64,000 nucleotides of DNA from Streptomyces globisporus (lineage in GTDB: Bacteria > Actinomycetota > Actinomycetes > Streptomycetales > Streptomycetaceae), in assembly GCA_014649555.1 (NCBI GenBank), contig BMTG01000011.1, positions 124,001 to 188,000 of the forward strand. Direction: 5' to 3'. Below the pieces are notes generated by a model. That model saw only the letters and a program-made list of their open reading frames with translations, had not been told where the DNA came from and did no database searches. Numbering within the stretch: position 1 is the first letter of the stretch; every line of letters begins with the position of its first letter. The position numbers were made by a program, and so were the translations under genes. Of the stretch, positions 7,816 through 15,456 are shown piece by piece.

Positions 7816-8268
7816 ATGACTCAACGCCCAGGACCTCGCGCCCTGTCCGACGAAGCCCTCTCCGGACTGCTCGGCCGGCAGCAGTTCGGCACGCTCGCCA
7901 CGAACAAGCGCAGCGGCCACCCCCATCTGACGACCATGGTCTACAGCTGGGACCCCGAGGCCCGCATCGTACGGTTCTCGACCACGGCCGACCGGATCAA
8001 GATCAAGCATCTGCGGCGCGATCCCCGTGCGGCGCTGCATGTGCCGGGCGGCGATGTGTGGTCGTTCGCCGTCGCCGAGGGCGAGGCCGAGGTCTCCGGG
8101 ACCACGGCGGAGCCCGGGGACGCGGTCGGGCGGGAGCTGCTCGGGATGATCCCGGAGGCCGGGAGGCCCGAGGACGAAGCCGCGTTCTTCGAGGAACTGG
8201 TCGCCGAGCGGCGGGTGGTCATCCGGCTGAAGGTGGACCGGCTGTACGGCACGGTGCTCGACGTCTGA
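7816..8268 (+). CDS. PPOX-class (flavin/F420) oxidoreductase family protein
   Basis: A 150-residue split-barrel protein of the pyridoxamine 5'-phosphate oxidase-like superfamily, whose actinobacterial members often bind F420. Visible landmarks are FGTLATNKRSGHPHLTTMVYSW, RIVRFSTTADRIKIKHLRRDPRAALHV and the C-terminal strand VVIRLKVDRLYG. Length and motif order fit the F420-dependent group, but cofactor and substrate are inference. ATG at 7816 is taken with GGAGG at 7800-7804, a slightly long 11-base spacing. It converges on the FecCD permease gene. Confidence 0.83.
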   Translation: MTQRPGPRALSDEALSGLLGRQQFGTLATNKRSGHPHLTTMVYSWDPEARIVRFSTTADRIKIKHLRRDPRAALHVPGGDVWSFAVAEGEAEVSGTTAEPGDAVGRELLGMIPEAGRPEDEAAFFEELVAERRVVIRLKVDRLYGTVLDV

Positions 8269-8298
8269 CGGCAAAGGAGCGACAAGAAGGGGCGGCCG

Positions 8299-8316
8299 GG
8301 GCCGCAGGGGCGGCCC
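8299..8316. terminator. short hairpin between PPOX and fecCD genes
   Basis: GGGCCGC at 8299-8305 pairs with GCGGCCC at 8310-8316 across a 4-base loop, between two convergent genes. No T-run. Confidence 0.4.
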
Positions 8317-8373
8317 TGAAAGACCCCCGGCCCCTCGGGCCACGCCCGCCCGCCCCTCGCGTCCCCCCGGTCC

Positions 8374-9441
8374 TCAGAGCACGCCCTTGCGCCACTCCCG
8401 TACCAGCAGGTAGCCCAGGTACGCACCGCCGATCGCCATCGTGTAGATCCCGACCGGCAGGTCGTCGAAGAGCGGCAGCTGCTGGGAGCAGAGGTCCGCG
8501 AGGACGAGCAGCAGACTGCCGGTGAGGGCGGAGAGCAGCAGGTGCGGGCCGGAGCCGCGGGTGAGGCGCCGGGCGATCTGGGGGGCGGTCAGGGCGATGA
8601 AGGCGATGGGGCCCGAGACGCTGACCGCGGCGGCCGAGAGGGCGATGGCCAGGAGCACGGCGAGGGTCTTGGCTTTCTTCGGCTCGGAGCCGAGCCCCTC
8701 GGCGATGTCGTCGCCCATCTCACCGATGTCGAGCCGCCGCGAGATCAGCGCGGCGAGTGGGGCGGCGGCCGCCAGGACCAACAAGACGGTCGTGGCGTCG
8801 GTCCAGGAGCGTGCGGTCAGGCTGCCGTTGACGTACGCGGTGAGAACGGAGGCCTTGTCACGTTCCAGGGCGTAGACGACGTACTGGGTGACGGCCGCGC
8901 CCATCGCGGCCACCCCGATGCCCGCGATGACGAGCCGGGCGGGGTTGCGGAAGCCGGTGCCGGTCGAGACGTACACGAGGGCCATCGCGACGATCGCGCC
9001 GATGAGCGCGCCGACGGGGACCGGGACCGTGTCGGGGAACATCAGCGCGCAGAACGCGGCGCCCGCACCGGCCCCGGCGGAGAGCCCGATGACGTCCGGG
9101 CTGCCGAGCGGGTTGCGGGTGACGGACTGGAACAGCGCGCCGGACAGACCGAGCGCCGCTCCGACACCGATGGCGACGGTGAGCCGGGGCCCGCGCAGCC
9201 GGTTGAAGACGAACCGGTCCTTGCCCTCGGCGTCCCCGACGAGGGCGGCGGGCAGGTCGGCGAGGTCGATGCCGAGGCGTCCCCAGGCCAGGGTCGCCAC
9301 GGCGGCCGCGAGGAGGAGGACGAAGAGCCCGGCGCCCGCGAACACGGAGGCCCGGCGCAGGGGTATCGCCACGGTGCTGCCGACGGTCAGATAGCCCCGG
9401 GGCGCCTTGCGGACGGGGGCGGTGCGGTCGGTGACGGTCAT
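8374..9441 (-). CDS. iron-siderophore ABC transporter permease (FecCD family)
   Basis: A 355-residue polytopic membrane protein of the BtuC/FecCD family, half of the channel that passes Fe(III)-siderophores through the inner membrane. Signatures include RLRGPRLTVAIGVGAALGLSGALFQSVTRNPLGSPDVIG at the first helices and VSGPIAFIALTAPQIARRL, the loop that contacts the ATPase. About ten hydrophobic helices follow a 40-residue basic N-terminal tail. Its ATG overlaps the stop of the preceding permease by 4 bp, so both are translationally coupled. The operon ends here without an ATPase gene; the ATPase must be encoded elsewhere. Confidence 0.92.
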   Translation of the reverse strand: MTVTDRTAPVRKAPRGYLTVGSTVAIPLRRASVFAGAGLFVLLLAAAVATLAWGRLGIDLADLPAALVGDAEGKDRFVFNRLRGPRLTVAIGVGAALGLSGALFQSVTRNPLGSPDVIGLSAGAGAGAAFCALMFPDTVPVPVGALIGAIVAMALVYVSTGTGFRNPARLVIAGIGVAAMGAAVTQYVVYALERDKASVLTAYVNGSLTARSWTDATTVLLVLAAAAPLAALISRRLDIGEMGDDIAEGLGSEPKKAKTLAVLLAIALSAAAVSVSGPIAFIALTAPQIARRLTRGSGPHLLLSALTGSLLLVLADLCSQQLPLFDDLPVGIYTMAIGGAYLGYLLVREWRKGVL

Positions 9442-10475
9442 GAGGTGCCCCGCATCCTGCGTACGGCGATGAGCAGCGCGGGTGCGCCGATGAAGGCGGT
9501 GACGACGCCGACCATGAGTTCGGTGGGCCGCATGACCACCCGGCCCACCACGTCCGCGAGGAGCAGGAGGGTGGGGCCCATCAGGGCGGAGAAGAGGACC
9601 TGGGCGCGGAAGTCGACGCCGACCAGGGCCCGTACGACGTGCGGGACGGCCAGGCCGACGAAGGCGATCGGGCCGACGGCGGCGGTCGCGGCCGCGCTGA
9701 GCAGGGTGGCGGCGAGCAGTCCCGCGCCCCTCGTGCGCCCGGGGTGCGAGCCGATGGCGACGGCGGTCGCGTCGCCGAGGGCCAGGGCGTTGAGGCCGGG
9801 GCCGAGGGCGAGGGCGATCAGGAGGCCGACGGCGGCGAACGGCAGGACGGACCAGAGGACCTCGAAGTCCCGGCCGCCGAGCGCTCCGACGACCCAGTAG
9901 CGGTAGCTGTCGAAGACCTGCGGTTTGCTGAGGGTCACCGCCTGGATGAACGCCATCAGGACGGCGGTGAGCACAGCTCCGGCAAGCACCAGGCGCACCA
10001 CGCTCGTTCCCGTACCGGCGGAGCCGATGACGTGGACGAGGACGCCCGCGATCAGCGCTCCGGGCAGCGCCCACCACATGGTGTCGGTGGCGCCGGAGGC
10101 CCCGAGCCAGGCGGTCGCGGCGACGATGCTCGCGGAGGCGCCGGCGTTGATGCCGAGGAGGCCCGGTTCGGCCAGCGGGTTGCGCGAGACGCCCTGCATG
10201 AGGGTGCCCGCGACCGCGAGGCAGACGCCGGCGAGGACGCCGAGGACGGTGCGGGGGTAGCGGCTCTCGACGATGGTGGTGATGGTGGGGTCGGCGGTGC
10301 CGCTCAGGACGTCGAGGACATCGCCGAACGACGTGGAGCGGCTGCCGAACATGACGCTGGCGCAGAGCGCGAGTGCCAGCGCGGCCAGGCCGAGGAGCAG
10401 GAGGAACGCCGTCCGAGCGGCGCCGGTACGCGAGGTACCCGCGCCGCTCGGGGGTGCGACCGTGGTGGTTGCCAT
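9438..10475 (-). CDS. iron-siderophore ABC transporter permease (FecCD family)
   Basis: A 345-residue FecCD/BtuC-type permease, partner of the next gene in a heterodimeric channel. It has ESRYPRTVLGVLAGVCLAVAGTLMQGVSRNPLAEPGLLGI near the N-terminus and VGPIAFVGLAVPHVVRALVG, the ATPase-coupling loop, near residue 270. Second gene of an operon that begins with the binding protein at 11578; the gap to that gene is 50 bases. Iron control through the box at 11606-11624 is expected. Confidence 0.92.
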   Translation of the reverse strand: MATTTVAPPSGAGTSRTGAARTAFLLLLGLAALALALCASVMFGSRSTSFGDVLDVLSGTADPTITTIVESRYPRTVLGVLAGVCLAVAGTLMQGVSRNPLAEPGLLGINAGASASIVAATAWLGASGATDTMWWALPGALIAGVLVHVIGSAGTGTSVVRLVLAGAVLTAVLMAFIQAVTLSKPQVFDSYRYWVVGALGGRDFEVLWSVLPFAAVGLLIALALGPGLNALALGDATAVAIGSHPGRTRGAGLLAATLLSAAATAAVGPIAFVGLAVPHVVRALVGVDFRAQVLFSALMGPTLLLLADVVGRVVMRPTELMVGVVTAFIGAPALLIAVRRMRGTS

Positions 10476-10525
10476 GGGAGTGGAGTGTGCCTTGTGGGCT
10501 CGGCGGTCCGGATACCCGGCCGGGG

Positions 10526-11578
10526 TTACTTGCCGGCGGTCTTGACGGCCTTGTCGATGAGCGGCAGGTAGCGCTCGATCGTCCACGGCACGGTCAGCGG
10601 GTTGATGATCGAGGAGGCGGTGACGAAGGAGTTGTCGTTGCTCGCGACGACGGCGCCCTTCTTGATCGCGGGGATCTCGCCGTACAGCTTCTGGCCCTCG
10701 ATCTCCTTGCGGTTCTTCGCGTCCGTGTAGAACGTGAAGACGAGGTCGCTGTCCTTGAGCTTCTCGGCGTTCTCCAGGCCGATGAGGGCCGAGTCGGTGC
10801 CGGGGGTCTCCTTGAAGCCGTTGACGACCGGGTCGACCTTCAGGCCGAGCGAGGAGACCATCTTGACGCGCTGCTCCTCGGGCTTGAAGACGCCGAGGGT
10901 GCCGGGGCCGGAGTTGTAGATGTACGAGAAGGTGACGTCCTTGTAGTTCGGCCGGGTGGCCGCGGCGTCGGCGAGCTGCTTCTCGATCTTCGTCTTGAGG
11001 CCGTTCGTGTCCTCGGTGCGGCCGAGCGCCTTGCCGATGATGTCGATCTGCTGGTCCCAGTCGGTGCTCCACGCCTGGTCCGGGTAGGCGACCGTGGGGG
11101 CGATGTCCTTGAGGACGTCGTACTGCTTCTGCGTGATGCCCGACCAGGGGGCGAGGATGACGTCCGGCTCCAGCTCGGTGATCGCCTCGAAGTCGATCTC
11201 CTCGCCGCCCGTGAACTGCTTCGGGAGCTTGTCGCCGGACTTCTTGACGGCTTCGTTGATCCACGGCAGGTAGCCGGACTTGTCGCTGCCCCACGGGTAG
11301 CTCTCGATGCCGACCGGGGTCTCGCCGAGGGCTATCGCGGTCTCGGCGGAGCCCTGGCCGAGGGTGACGATGCGTTCGGGCTTCTCCTCGATCTTCGCGG
11401 TGCCGAGCGAGCTCTTGACCGAGACGGGGAAGGCGCCGCCGCTCTTCGCCGAGTCCTTCGCCCCGTCCTTCTCGTCGCCGTCGCCGTCCGAGGAGCAGCC
11501 GACCAGGGCGACGGCGAGAGCGACGGTGGTGGCCGTGGCGGCAAGAGTGTGGCGGCGCACGCGGGTGAAGCCGAGCAT
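10526..11578 (-). CDS. iron-siderophore ABC transporter substrate-binding lipoprotein
   Basis: A 350-residue periplasmic-binding lipoprotein. The signal peptide (RVRRHTLAATATTVALAVALVGC) ends in the lipobox LVGC, giving a lipid-anchored extracellular receptor, followed by a Ser/Asp-rich linker. The FepB/FhuD-like fold is visible in PERIVTLGQGSAETAIALGETPVGI and FEAITELEPDVILAPWSGITQKQYDVLKDIAPTVA. It captures Fe(III)-siderophore for the two FecCD permeases downstream. The siderophore cannot be named from sequence. An iron box lies 28 bases upstream of the start. Confidence 0.92.
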   Translation of the reverse strand: MLGFTRVRRHTLAATATTVALAVALVGCSSDGDGDEKDGAKDSAKSGGAFPVSVKSSLGTAKIEEKPERIVTLGQGSAETAIALGETPVGIESYPWGSDKSGYLPWINEAVKKSGDKLPKQFTGGEEIDFEAITELEPDVILAPWSGITQKQYDVLKDIAPTVAYPDQAWSTDWDQQIDIIGKALGRTEDTNGLKTKIEKQLADAAATRPNYKDVTFSYIYNSGPGTLGVFKPEEQRVKMVSSLGLKVDPVVNGFKETPGTDSALIGLENAEKLKDSDLVFTFYTDAKNRKEIEGQKLYGEIPAIKKGAVVASNDNSFVTASSIINPLTVPWTIERYLPLIDKAVKTAGK

Positions 11579-11605
11579 GGAGGGTCCTCAGGTTGGCCGA
11601 GCAAT

Positions 11606-11624
11606 GAAGGTTAGGCAAGCCTAA
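11606..11624. promoter_or_regulatory. iron box (DmdR1/IdeR-type operator)
   Basis: GAAGGTTAGGCAAGCCTAA matches the actinobacterial iron-box consensus TWAGGTTAGSCTWACCTWA at 16 of 19 positions, with the core TTAGGCAAGCCTAA close to a palindrome. It lies just upstream of the siderophore-binding lipoprotein gene. DmdR1/IdeR repression under iron sufficiency is inferred. Confidence 0.88.
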
Positions 11625-11857
11625 TCCAGGGAGGCGGTGGCTCAAACACGCCCCTCCCTCACCACCGGTCATCGGCGCGGCCTTCGGGGACCGCCACTCC
11701 GGCATGAGCCCCGGCGGGGCAGGGGCGGAAGCGGAAGCGGAAGCGCGACGTGATCTTGAGGCGACAAACCCAGGCCGAGGGATGGGAACCTGCTCCGGGG
11801 GCAGACGGTCTCGACCCACCGTATGGATCGCCGCCCCGAACCGCAGAAGGAGCAACC

Positions 11858-12352
11858 TTGACCGCCGCACCGCCTCCCCGTCCCGCCTCCCCTCACAGGC
11901 AGCCCGAGGCCGGTGACCGCGACCGGTACTTCTCCCGGCTGGCGCAGGAGCGCCCCGACATCGCGATGTGCCGGGCGGCGGCGCTGGTGGCCCACTCGAC
12001 CGACGAGGAGCTGTCCGGGCGCGGACTGACCGTGGCCCAGCACCTCGTACTGAAGATGCTGAACGACGTGGGCCCTTGCTCCCAGCAGGAGTTGAGCACG
12101 CAGTTGCGCATCGACCGGAGCGTGATGGTCGGTTGTATCGACGGCCTGGAGGACTCCGGCCTCGTGCGGCGCGAGCGCCACCCCACGGACCGCCGGGCCT
12201 ATGCGGTGACGCTGACCCCGGGGGCGGGACCTGTGCTGGCGGAGGCGGAGGGCGGGGTGCCACGGCTGCTGGACCGGGCCTTCGGTGCACTGACGGCCGC
12301 CGAGCGGCGGACCCTGACCCGGCTCGTGGGCAAGATCCTCGACGTGAGCTGA
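11858..12352 (+). CDS. MarR-family transcriptional regulator
   Basis: A 164-residue winged-helix regulator. After a 25-residue Pro-rich leader come the MarR dimer helix, then LTVAQHLVLKMLNDVGPCSQQELSTQLRIDRSVMVGCIDGLEDSGLVRRERHPTDRRAYAVTLTP, the DNA-binding helices and wing with the conserved DRR motif. TTG at 11858 was chosen because AAGGAG stands six bases upstream; starting at 11750 would read through a region with no coding character. It is divergent from the siderophore operon, but iron control of that operon is better explained by the iron box, so its target is unknown. Confidence 0.85.
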   Translation: MTAAPPPRPASPHRQPEAGDRDRYFSRLAQERPDIAMCRAAALVAHSTDEELSGRGLTVAQHLVLKMLNDVGPCSQQELSTQLRIDRSVMVGCIDGLEDSGLVRRERHPTDRRAYAVTLTPGAGPVLAEAEGGVPRLLDRAFGALTAAERRTLTRLVGKILDVS

Positions 12353-12361
12353 ACCCGATCA

Positions 12362-12385
12362 GCCTCGGCGGGGGTGCGCCGAGGC
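12362..12385. terminator. hairpin between marR-type and copper-linked genes
   Basis: GCCTCGGCG at 12362-12370 pairs perfectly with CGCCGAGGC at 12377-12385, with a 6-base loop, between two convergent genes. Confidence 0.7.
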
Positions 12386-12411
12386 GACCCGGCAGAGCGG
12401 GCGGGCGGAGA

Positions 12412-13377
12412 TCAGTGACCGTGATCGGCGGACTCGTCACCCTCGGGCGCGGGCTCCTCGTGTGCCGCGCCCCCGGCGTGCACGGTGAAGGCGGCCGTAC
12501 GGACCTTCCCCTCGTGCCGGAAGTCGAGGAAGAGGCGGTAGGCCCCCTTGCTCGGGGCCGTCGCGGTGAAGGAGACCTCGGGTCCGGACTCCGTACGCCC
12601 GTCGCCCGGTTCGCCGTTCGGGTGGACGTGGAGGTACGCCAGGTCCCCGGCGCGCAGCGCCACGAGGTGGCCGTACGCACCGAGGTAGGGCTGGAGGTCG
12701 GTGACCGGCCTGCCGTCCTTCTCGACCTCCAGCTTCAGTTCGCTGCCCGCCCCGGGGCGCAGCGCACCGGCGAGCGTGACCTCGTACCCGTCGACGGTCA
12801 CCGTCCGCTCGGCTTCCGGGAGCGGCTCGGGGCGCGCGTCGCCGGAGACGGCGAGGTCGGCGCCCAGGGTGACGCCCTCGGCGTTCTTCTCGTCGGGGGT
12901 GAAGTCGGCGAAGACCCGGTAGCCGCCGGCCTCGGGAAGCTCGACGGGGGTGGACCAGGTGCCGTCGGCGGCCCGCTCGGGGTGCAGGTGCCGGTAGGTG
13001 GTGAGGTCGCTCGACGCCACGATCAGGTGCAGTTCCTTGCCGTGCTCGCGACGGAACGCGGTCACGTTACGGGAGGTGTCGTCGTCCACGACGGCGAAGC
13101 GCAGCTCGGCGGGCTCGCCGGCATCGACGCGCGGGGTGTCGAGGTCGAGGGTGAAGCCTCCCTGCGAGACCTGCAGGCCGCCGGGAAGCCCGGACGCCTC
13201 CCCCGCACCCTCCTCGGCCGTCGGACGCTCCTTCTCGCCGTGCCCCTCCCCGCTCTCCTGGTGGGACGGCTCCTTCGGCGCGGCCACGGGATCCAGCGCG
13301 CCGCCCACCGCGTACGCCGACCCGAAGGTCGCCGCGAGCCCCGCGGCGAAGGCCGTGATCTTGAGACCGGTCTGCAT
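12412..13377 (-). CDS. secreted His-rich protein under CsoR-type copper control
   Basis: A 321-residue exported protein. The N-terminus (MQTGLKITAFAAGLAATFGSAYAVGGALD) is a signal peptide or signal anchor. Two beta-rich repeats follow: each has a histidine-containing strand, KELHLIVASSDLTTYRHLHPE and DLAYLHVHPNGEPGDG, and a closing strand with RVFADFTPDEKN or RLFLDFRHEGKVR. The C-terminus ends HEEPAPEGDESADHGH. The paired His motifs and the perfect CsoR-type operator 51 bases upstream make copper binding or handling outside the cell the best guess; I cannot name the family. Signal-peptide cleavage and metal ligation are inference. Confidence 0.75.
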   Translation of the reverse strand: MQTGLKITAFAAGLAATFGSAYAVGGALDPVAAPKEPSHQESGEGHGEKERPTAEEGAGEASGLPGGLQVSQGGFTLDLDTPRVDAGEPAELRFAVVDDDTSRNVTAFRREHGKELHLIVASSDLTTYRHLHPERAADGTWSTPVELPEAGGYRVFADFTPDEKNAEGVTLGADLAVSGDARPEPLPEAERTVTVDGYEVTLAGALRPGAGSELKLEVEKDGRPVTDLQPYLGAYGHLVALRAGDLAYLHVHPNGEPGDGRTESGPEVSFTATAPSKGAYRLFLDFRHEGKVRTAAFTVHAGGAAHEEPAPEGDESADHGH

Positions 13378-13427
13378 GGCCCACTCCCTCGTCAAGGCCG
13401 CCGGATCGCGACCACCCACCGTCCAAG

Positions 13428-13444
13428 ATACCCCCCAGGGGTAT
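13428..13444. promoter_or_regulatory. CsoR-type copper operator
   Basis: ATACCCCCCAGGGGTAT is a near-perfect palindrome of the form ATACCCC-n3-GGGGTAT, the operator bound by the copper-sensing repressor CsoR in Streptomyces (copZ/copA type promoters). It lies upstream of the secreted His-rich gene. CsoR itself is not in this window. Confidence 0.88.
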
Positions 13445-13464
13445 GAAGTCAACCGGGGGCGATC

Positions 13465-13755
13465 TTGCGGCGCGGTACGAGGGCCCCGGACAATGAAGGT
13501 CACCGGACGGGTGCGGCACGGGGAAGCGGGGGATTCACGGGGGCGTTCGTCGCGCTACTGGCAGGGATCGGCGCGGTGTCCGCGTGGTGTGCGGTGGTGC
13601 TGATCCGGCGCGGGCGTCGCGGGGCCACCGAGAACGCGGACGGGCTGCTGATCGAGCAGGCGGCCCGGCTGCGGGCCCAGCAGTCGCGGAGCGAGGGGCG
13701 GGATTTCCGGGCCCATCCGCAGGGCAGGCGCAGCTCGGGGCCGCGCCGCCACTGA
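13465..13755 (+). CDS. small membrane protein, uncharacterised
   Basis: A possible 96-residue protein with one hydrophobic segment, FVALLAGIGAVSAWCAVVLI, followed by the positive cluster RRGRRG and a charged soluble tail (LLIEQAARLRAQQSRSEGRDF) that looks helical. Topology would be N-out, C-in. The only in-frame start before the membrane segment is TTG at 13465 with GGGGG five bases upstream. The hydrophobic segment and coding-like third-position bias are the only support; the first 25 residues are doubtful. Confidence 0.45.
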   Translation: MRRGTRAPDNEGHRTGAARGSGGFTGAFVALLAGIGAVSAWCAVVLIRRGRRGATENADGLLIEQAARLRAQQSRSEGRDFRAHPQGRRSSGPRRH

Positions 13756-13921
13756 CCCCCGGCGCCCGGCCGGCCTCGGTTCGACCGGCTACTGGCCCCG
13801 CCGCCGCCCGGCGCACCGGCGACCGTACGAGCTCTGCCTGCCTGCGCGGCGTGGCGTCGCGGGAGCCGTCCTCGCTCTCCCTAGCGTGGCGGGACCTCCG
13901 ACGGCAGGACAGACGCACCTC

Positions 13922-15439
13922 ATGGCACCACGCACCCACTGGCTCTTCGGGGACCAGCTCGGCCCCCACTTCCTGGACCCGCGCCACGGCGGCCCGGACG
14001 CCAACGCCCCCCTCCTGATGATCGAGGCCCGGTCCGTCCTGCGGCGGCGCCGCTTCCACCGGGCCAAGGCCCACCTCGTCCTCTCCGCGATGCGGCACCG
14101 GGCGGCCGAACTGGGCGACCGGGTCCACTACGTCCGGGCCCGGACCTACGCGGAAGGGCTGGCGGAGGCGGGTTTCGGCGGTGGGGGCGACCGGCTGACG
14201 GTCTGCCACCCGACCTCCCGGGCCGCGCTGGACTTCGTGACCGCCCGGGACGGGATCGACGTACTTCCGGCCCGGGGCTTTCTGCTCGCACAGGAGGAGT
14301 TCGGGGCGTGGGCGAAGGAGCACGGGGGCGACCGGCTGCGGATGGAGGGCTTCTACCGGTGGATGCGCCGGGAGCACGAGCTGCTCATGGACGGCGATGA
14401 ACCGGCCGGCGGAACGTGGAACCTCGACCACGACAACCGCGAGCCGCCGCCCAAGGGCGTGAAGACCCTGGACGTCCCCGCGCCCTACCGCCCGCACGAG
14501 GACGAGATCGACGACGAGGTGCGCCGCGATCTCGACCGCTGGGAACGGGACGGCGAGGTCACGTTCGTCGGACGCGACGGCCCCCGCCGCTTCCCCGTCA
14601 CCCGGCGGGAGGCGCTGGCCGCGCTGAAGCGCTTCATCGCCCAGCGACTCGGCGACTTCGGCCGGTACGAGGACGCGATGCTCGCGGCCGACCCCGTGAT
14701 GAGCCACAGCCTGCTGTCCGTCCCGCTCAACCTGGGGCTCCTGGACCCCGCCGAGTGCGTGGAGCGGGCCGAGCAGGCGTGGCGCGCGGGCGAGGCGCCG
14801 CTCAACAGCGTCGAGGGATTCGTCCGGCAGATCGCGGGCTGGCGGGAGTACGTGTGGCAGCTGTACTGGCACTTCGGGGAGGAGTACCGGGGCCGGAACG
14901 CCCTGCGCCACCGGGCTCCGCTGCCCGACTGGTTCCTCGACCTGGACGCCGACGCGGTCACCGCGAACTGTCTGTCCACCGTGCTGGCCCAGGTCCGCGA
15001 CACCGGCTGGACGCACCACATCCCGCGGCTGATGGTGCTGGGCAGCCGGGCCCTCCAGGACGGCTGGGACCCGGCCGCCGTGACCGACTGGTTCCACCGG
15101 TGCTTCGTCGACGGCTACGACTGGGTGATGCTGCCCAATGTCGTCGGCATGTCGCAGTACGCGGACGGCGGCCGGATGACGACCAAGCCGTACACCTCCG
15201 GCGGGGCCTACATCAACAGGATGAGCGACCTGTGCGGGCCCTGCGCCTACCGCCCCACCGACCGCACGGGCGAGCACGCCTGCCCGTACACGGCGGGCTA
15301 CTGGGCCTTCCTCCACCGCCACCGCGAGTCCTTGACTGCCAACCACCGGATGGCCAGGGCGGTGAAGGGCCTGGACCGGCTGAAGGATCTCGACGGGCTC
15401 CTGGAGGAGGTCGCGGAGCGCGGCGACCGGGCGCCCTGA
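13922..15439 (+). CDS. cryptochrome/photolyase family protein of the FeS (PhrB/CryB) class
   Basis: A 505-residue deoxyribodipyrimidine photolyase-related protein. The N-terminal alpha/beta domain starts THWLFGDQLGP, and the FAD domain has SVEGFVRQIAGWREYVWQLYW and LPNVVGMSQYADGG. Four cysteines expected to hold a [4Fe-4S] cluster are present at residues 350, 438, 441 and 454 (TANCLST, LCGPC, HACPY), the same spacing and numbering I recall for Agrobacterium PhrB, a (6-4) photolyase. Light-driven repair of (6-4) photoproducts is therefore likely; a pure photoreceptor role is the alternative. Confidence 0.92.
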   Translation: MAPRTHWLFGDQLGPHFLDPRHGGPDANAPLLMIEARSVLRRRRFHRAKAHLVLSAMRHRAAELGDRVHYVRARTYAEGLAEAGFGGGGDRLTVCHPTSRAALDFVTARDGIDVLPARGFLLAQEEFGAWAKEHGGDRLRMEGFYRWMRREHELLMDGDEPAGGTWNLDHDNREPPPKGVKTLDVPAPYRPHEDEIDDEVRRDLDRWERDGEVTFVGRDGPRRFPVTRREALAALKRFIAQRLGDFGRYEDAMLAADPVMSHSLLSVPLNLGLLDPAECVERAEQAWRAGEAPLNSVEGFVRQIAGWREYVWQLYWHFGEEYRGRNALRHRAPLPDWFLDLDADAVTANCLSTVLAQVRDTGWTHHIPRLMVLGSRALQDGWDPAAVTDWFHRCFVDGYDWVMLPNVVGMSQYADGGRMTTKPYTSGGAYINRMSDLCGPCAYRPTDRTGEHACPYTAGYWAFLHRHRESLTANHRMARAVKGLDRLKDLDGLLEEVAERGDRAP

Positions 15440-15456
15440 GGCCCGGGCCCCGTTGC

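Noticed and set aside
9438-12680. A 1,080-residue minus-strand fusion of the permease with upstream sequence
   Set aside because: The frame is open by chance through the binding-protein gene. FecCD proteins are about 345 residues and the start at 10475 fits.
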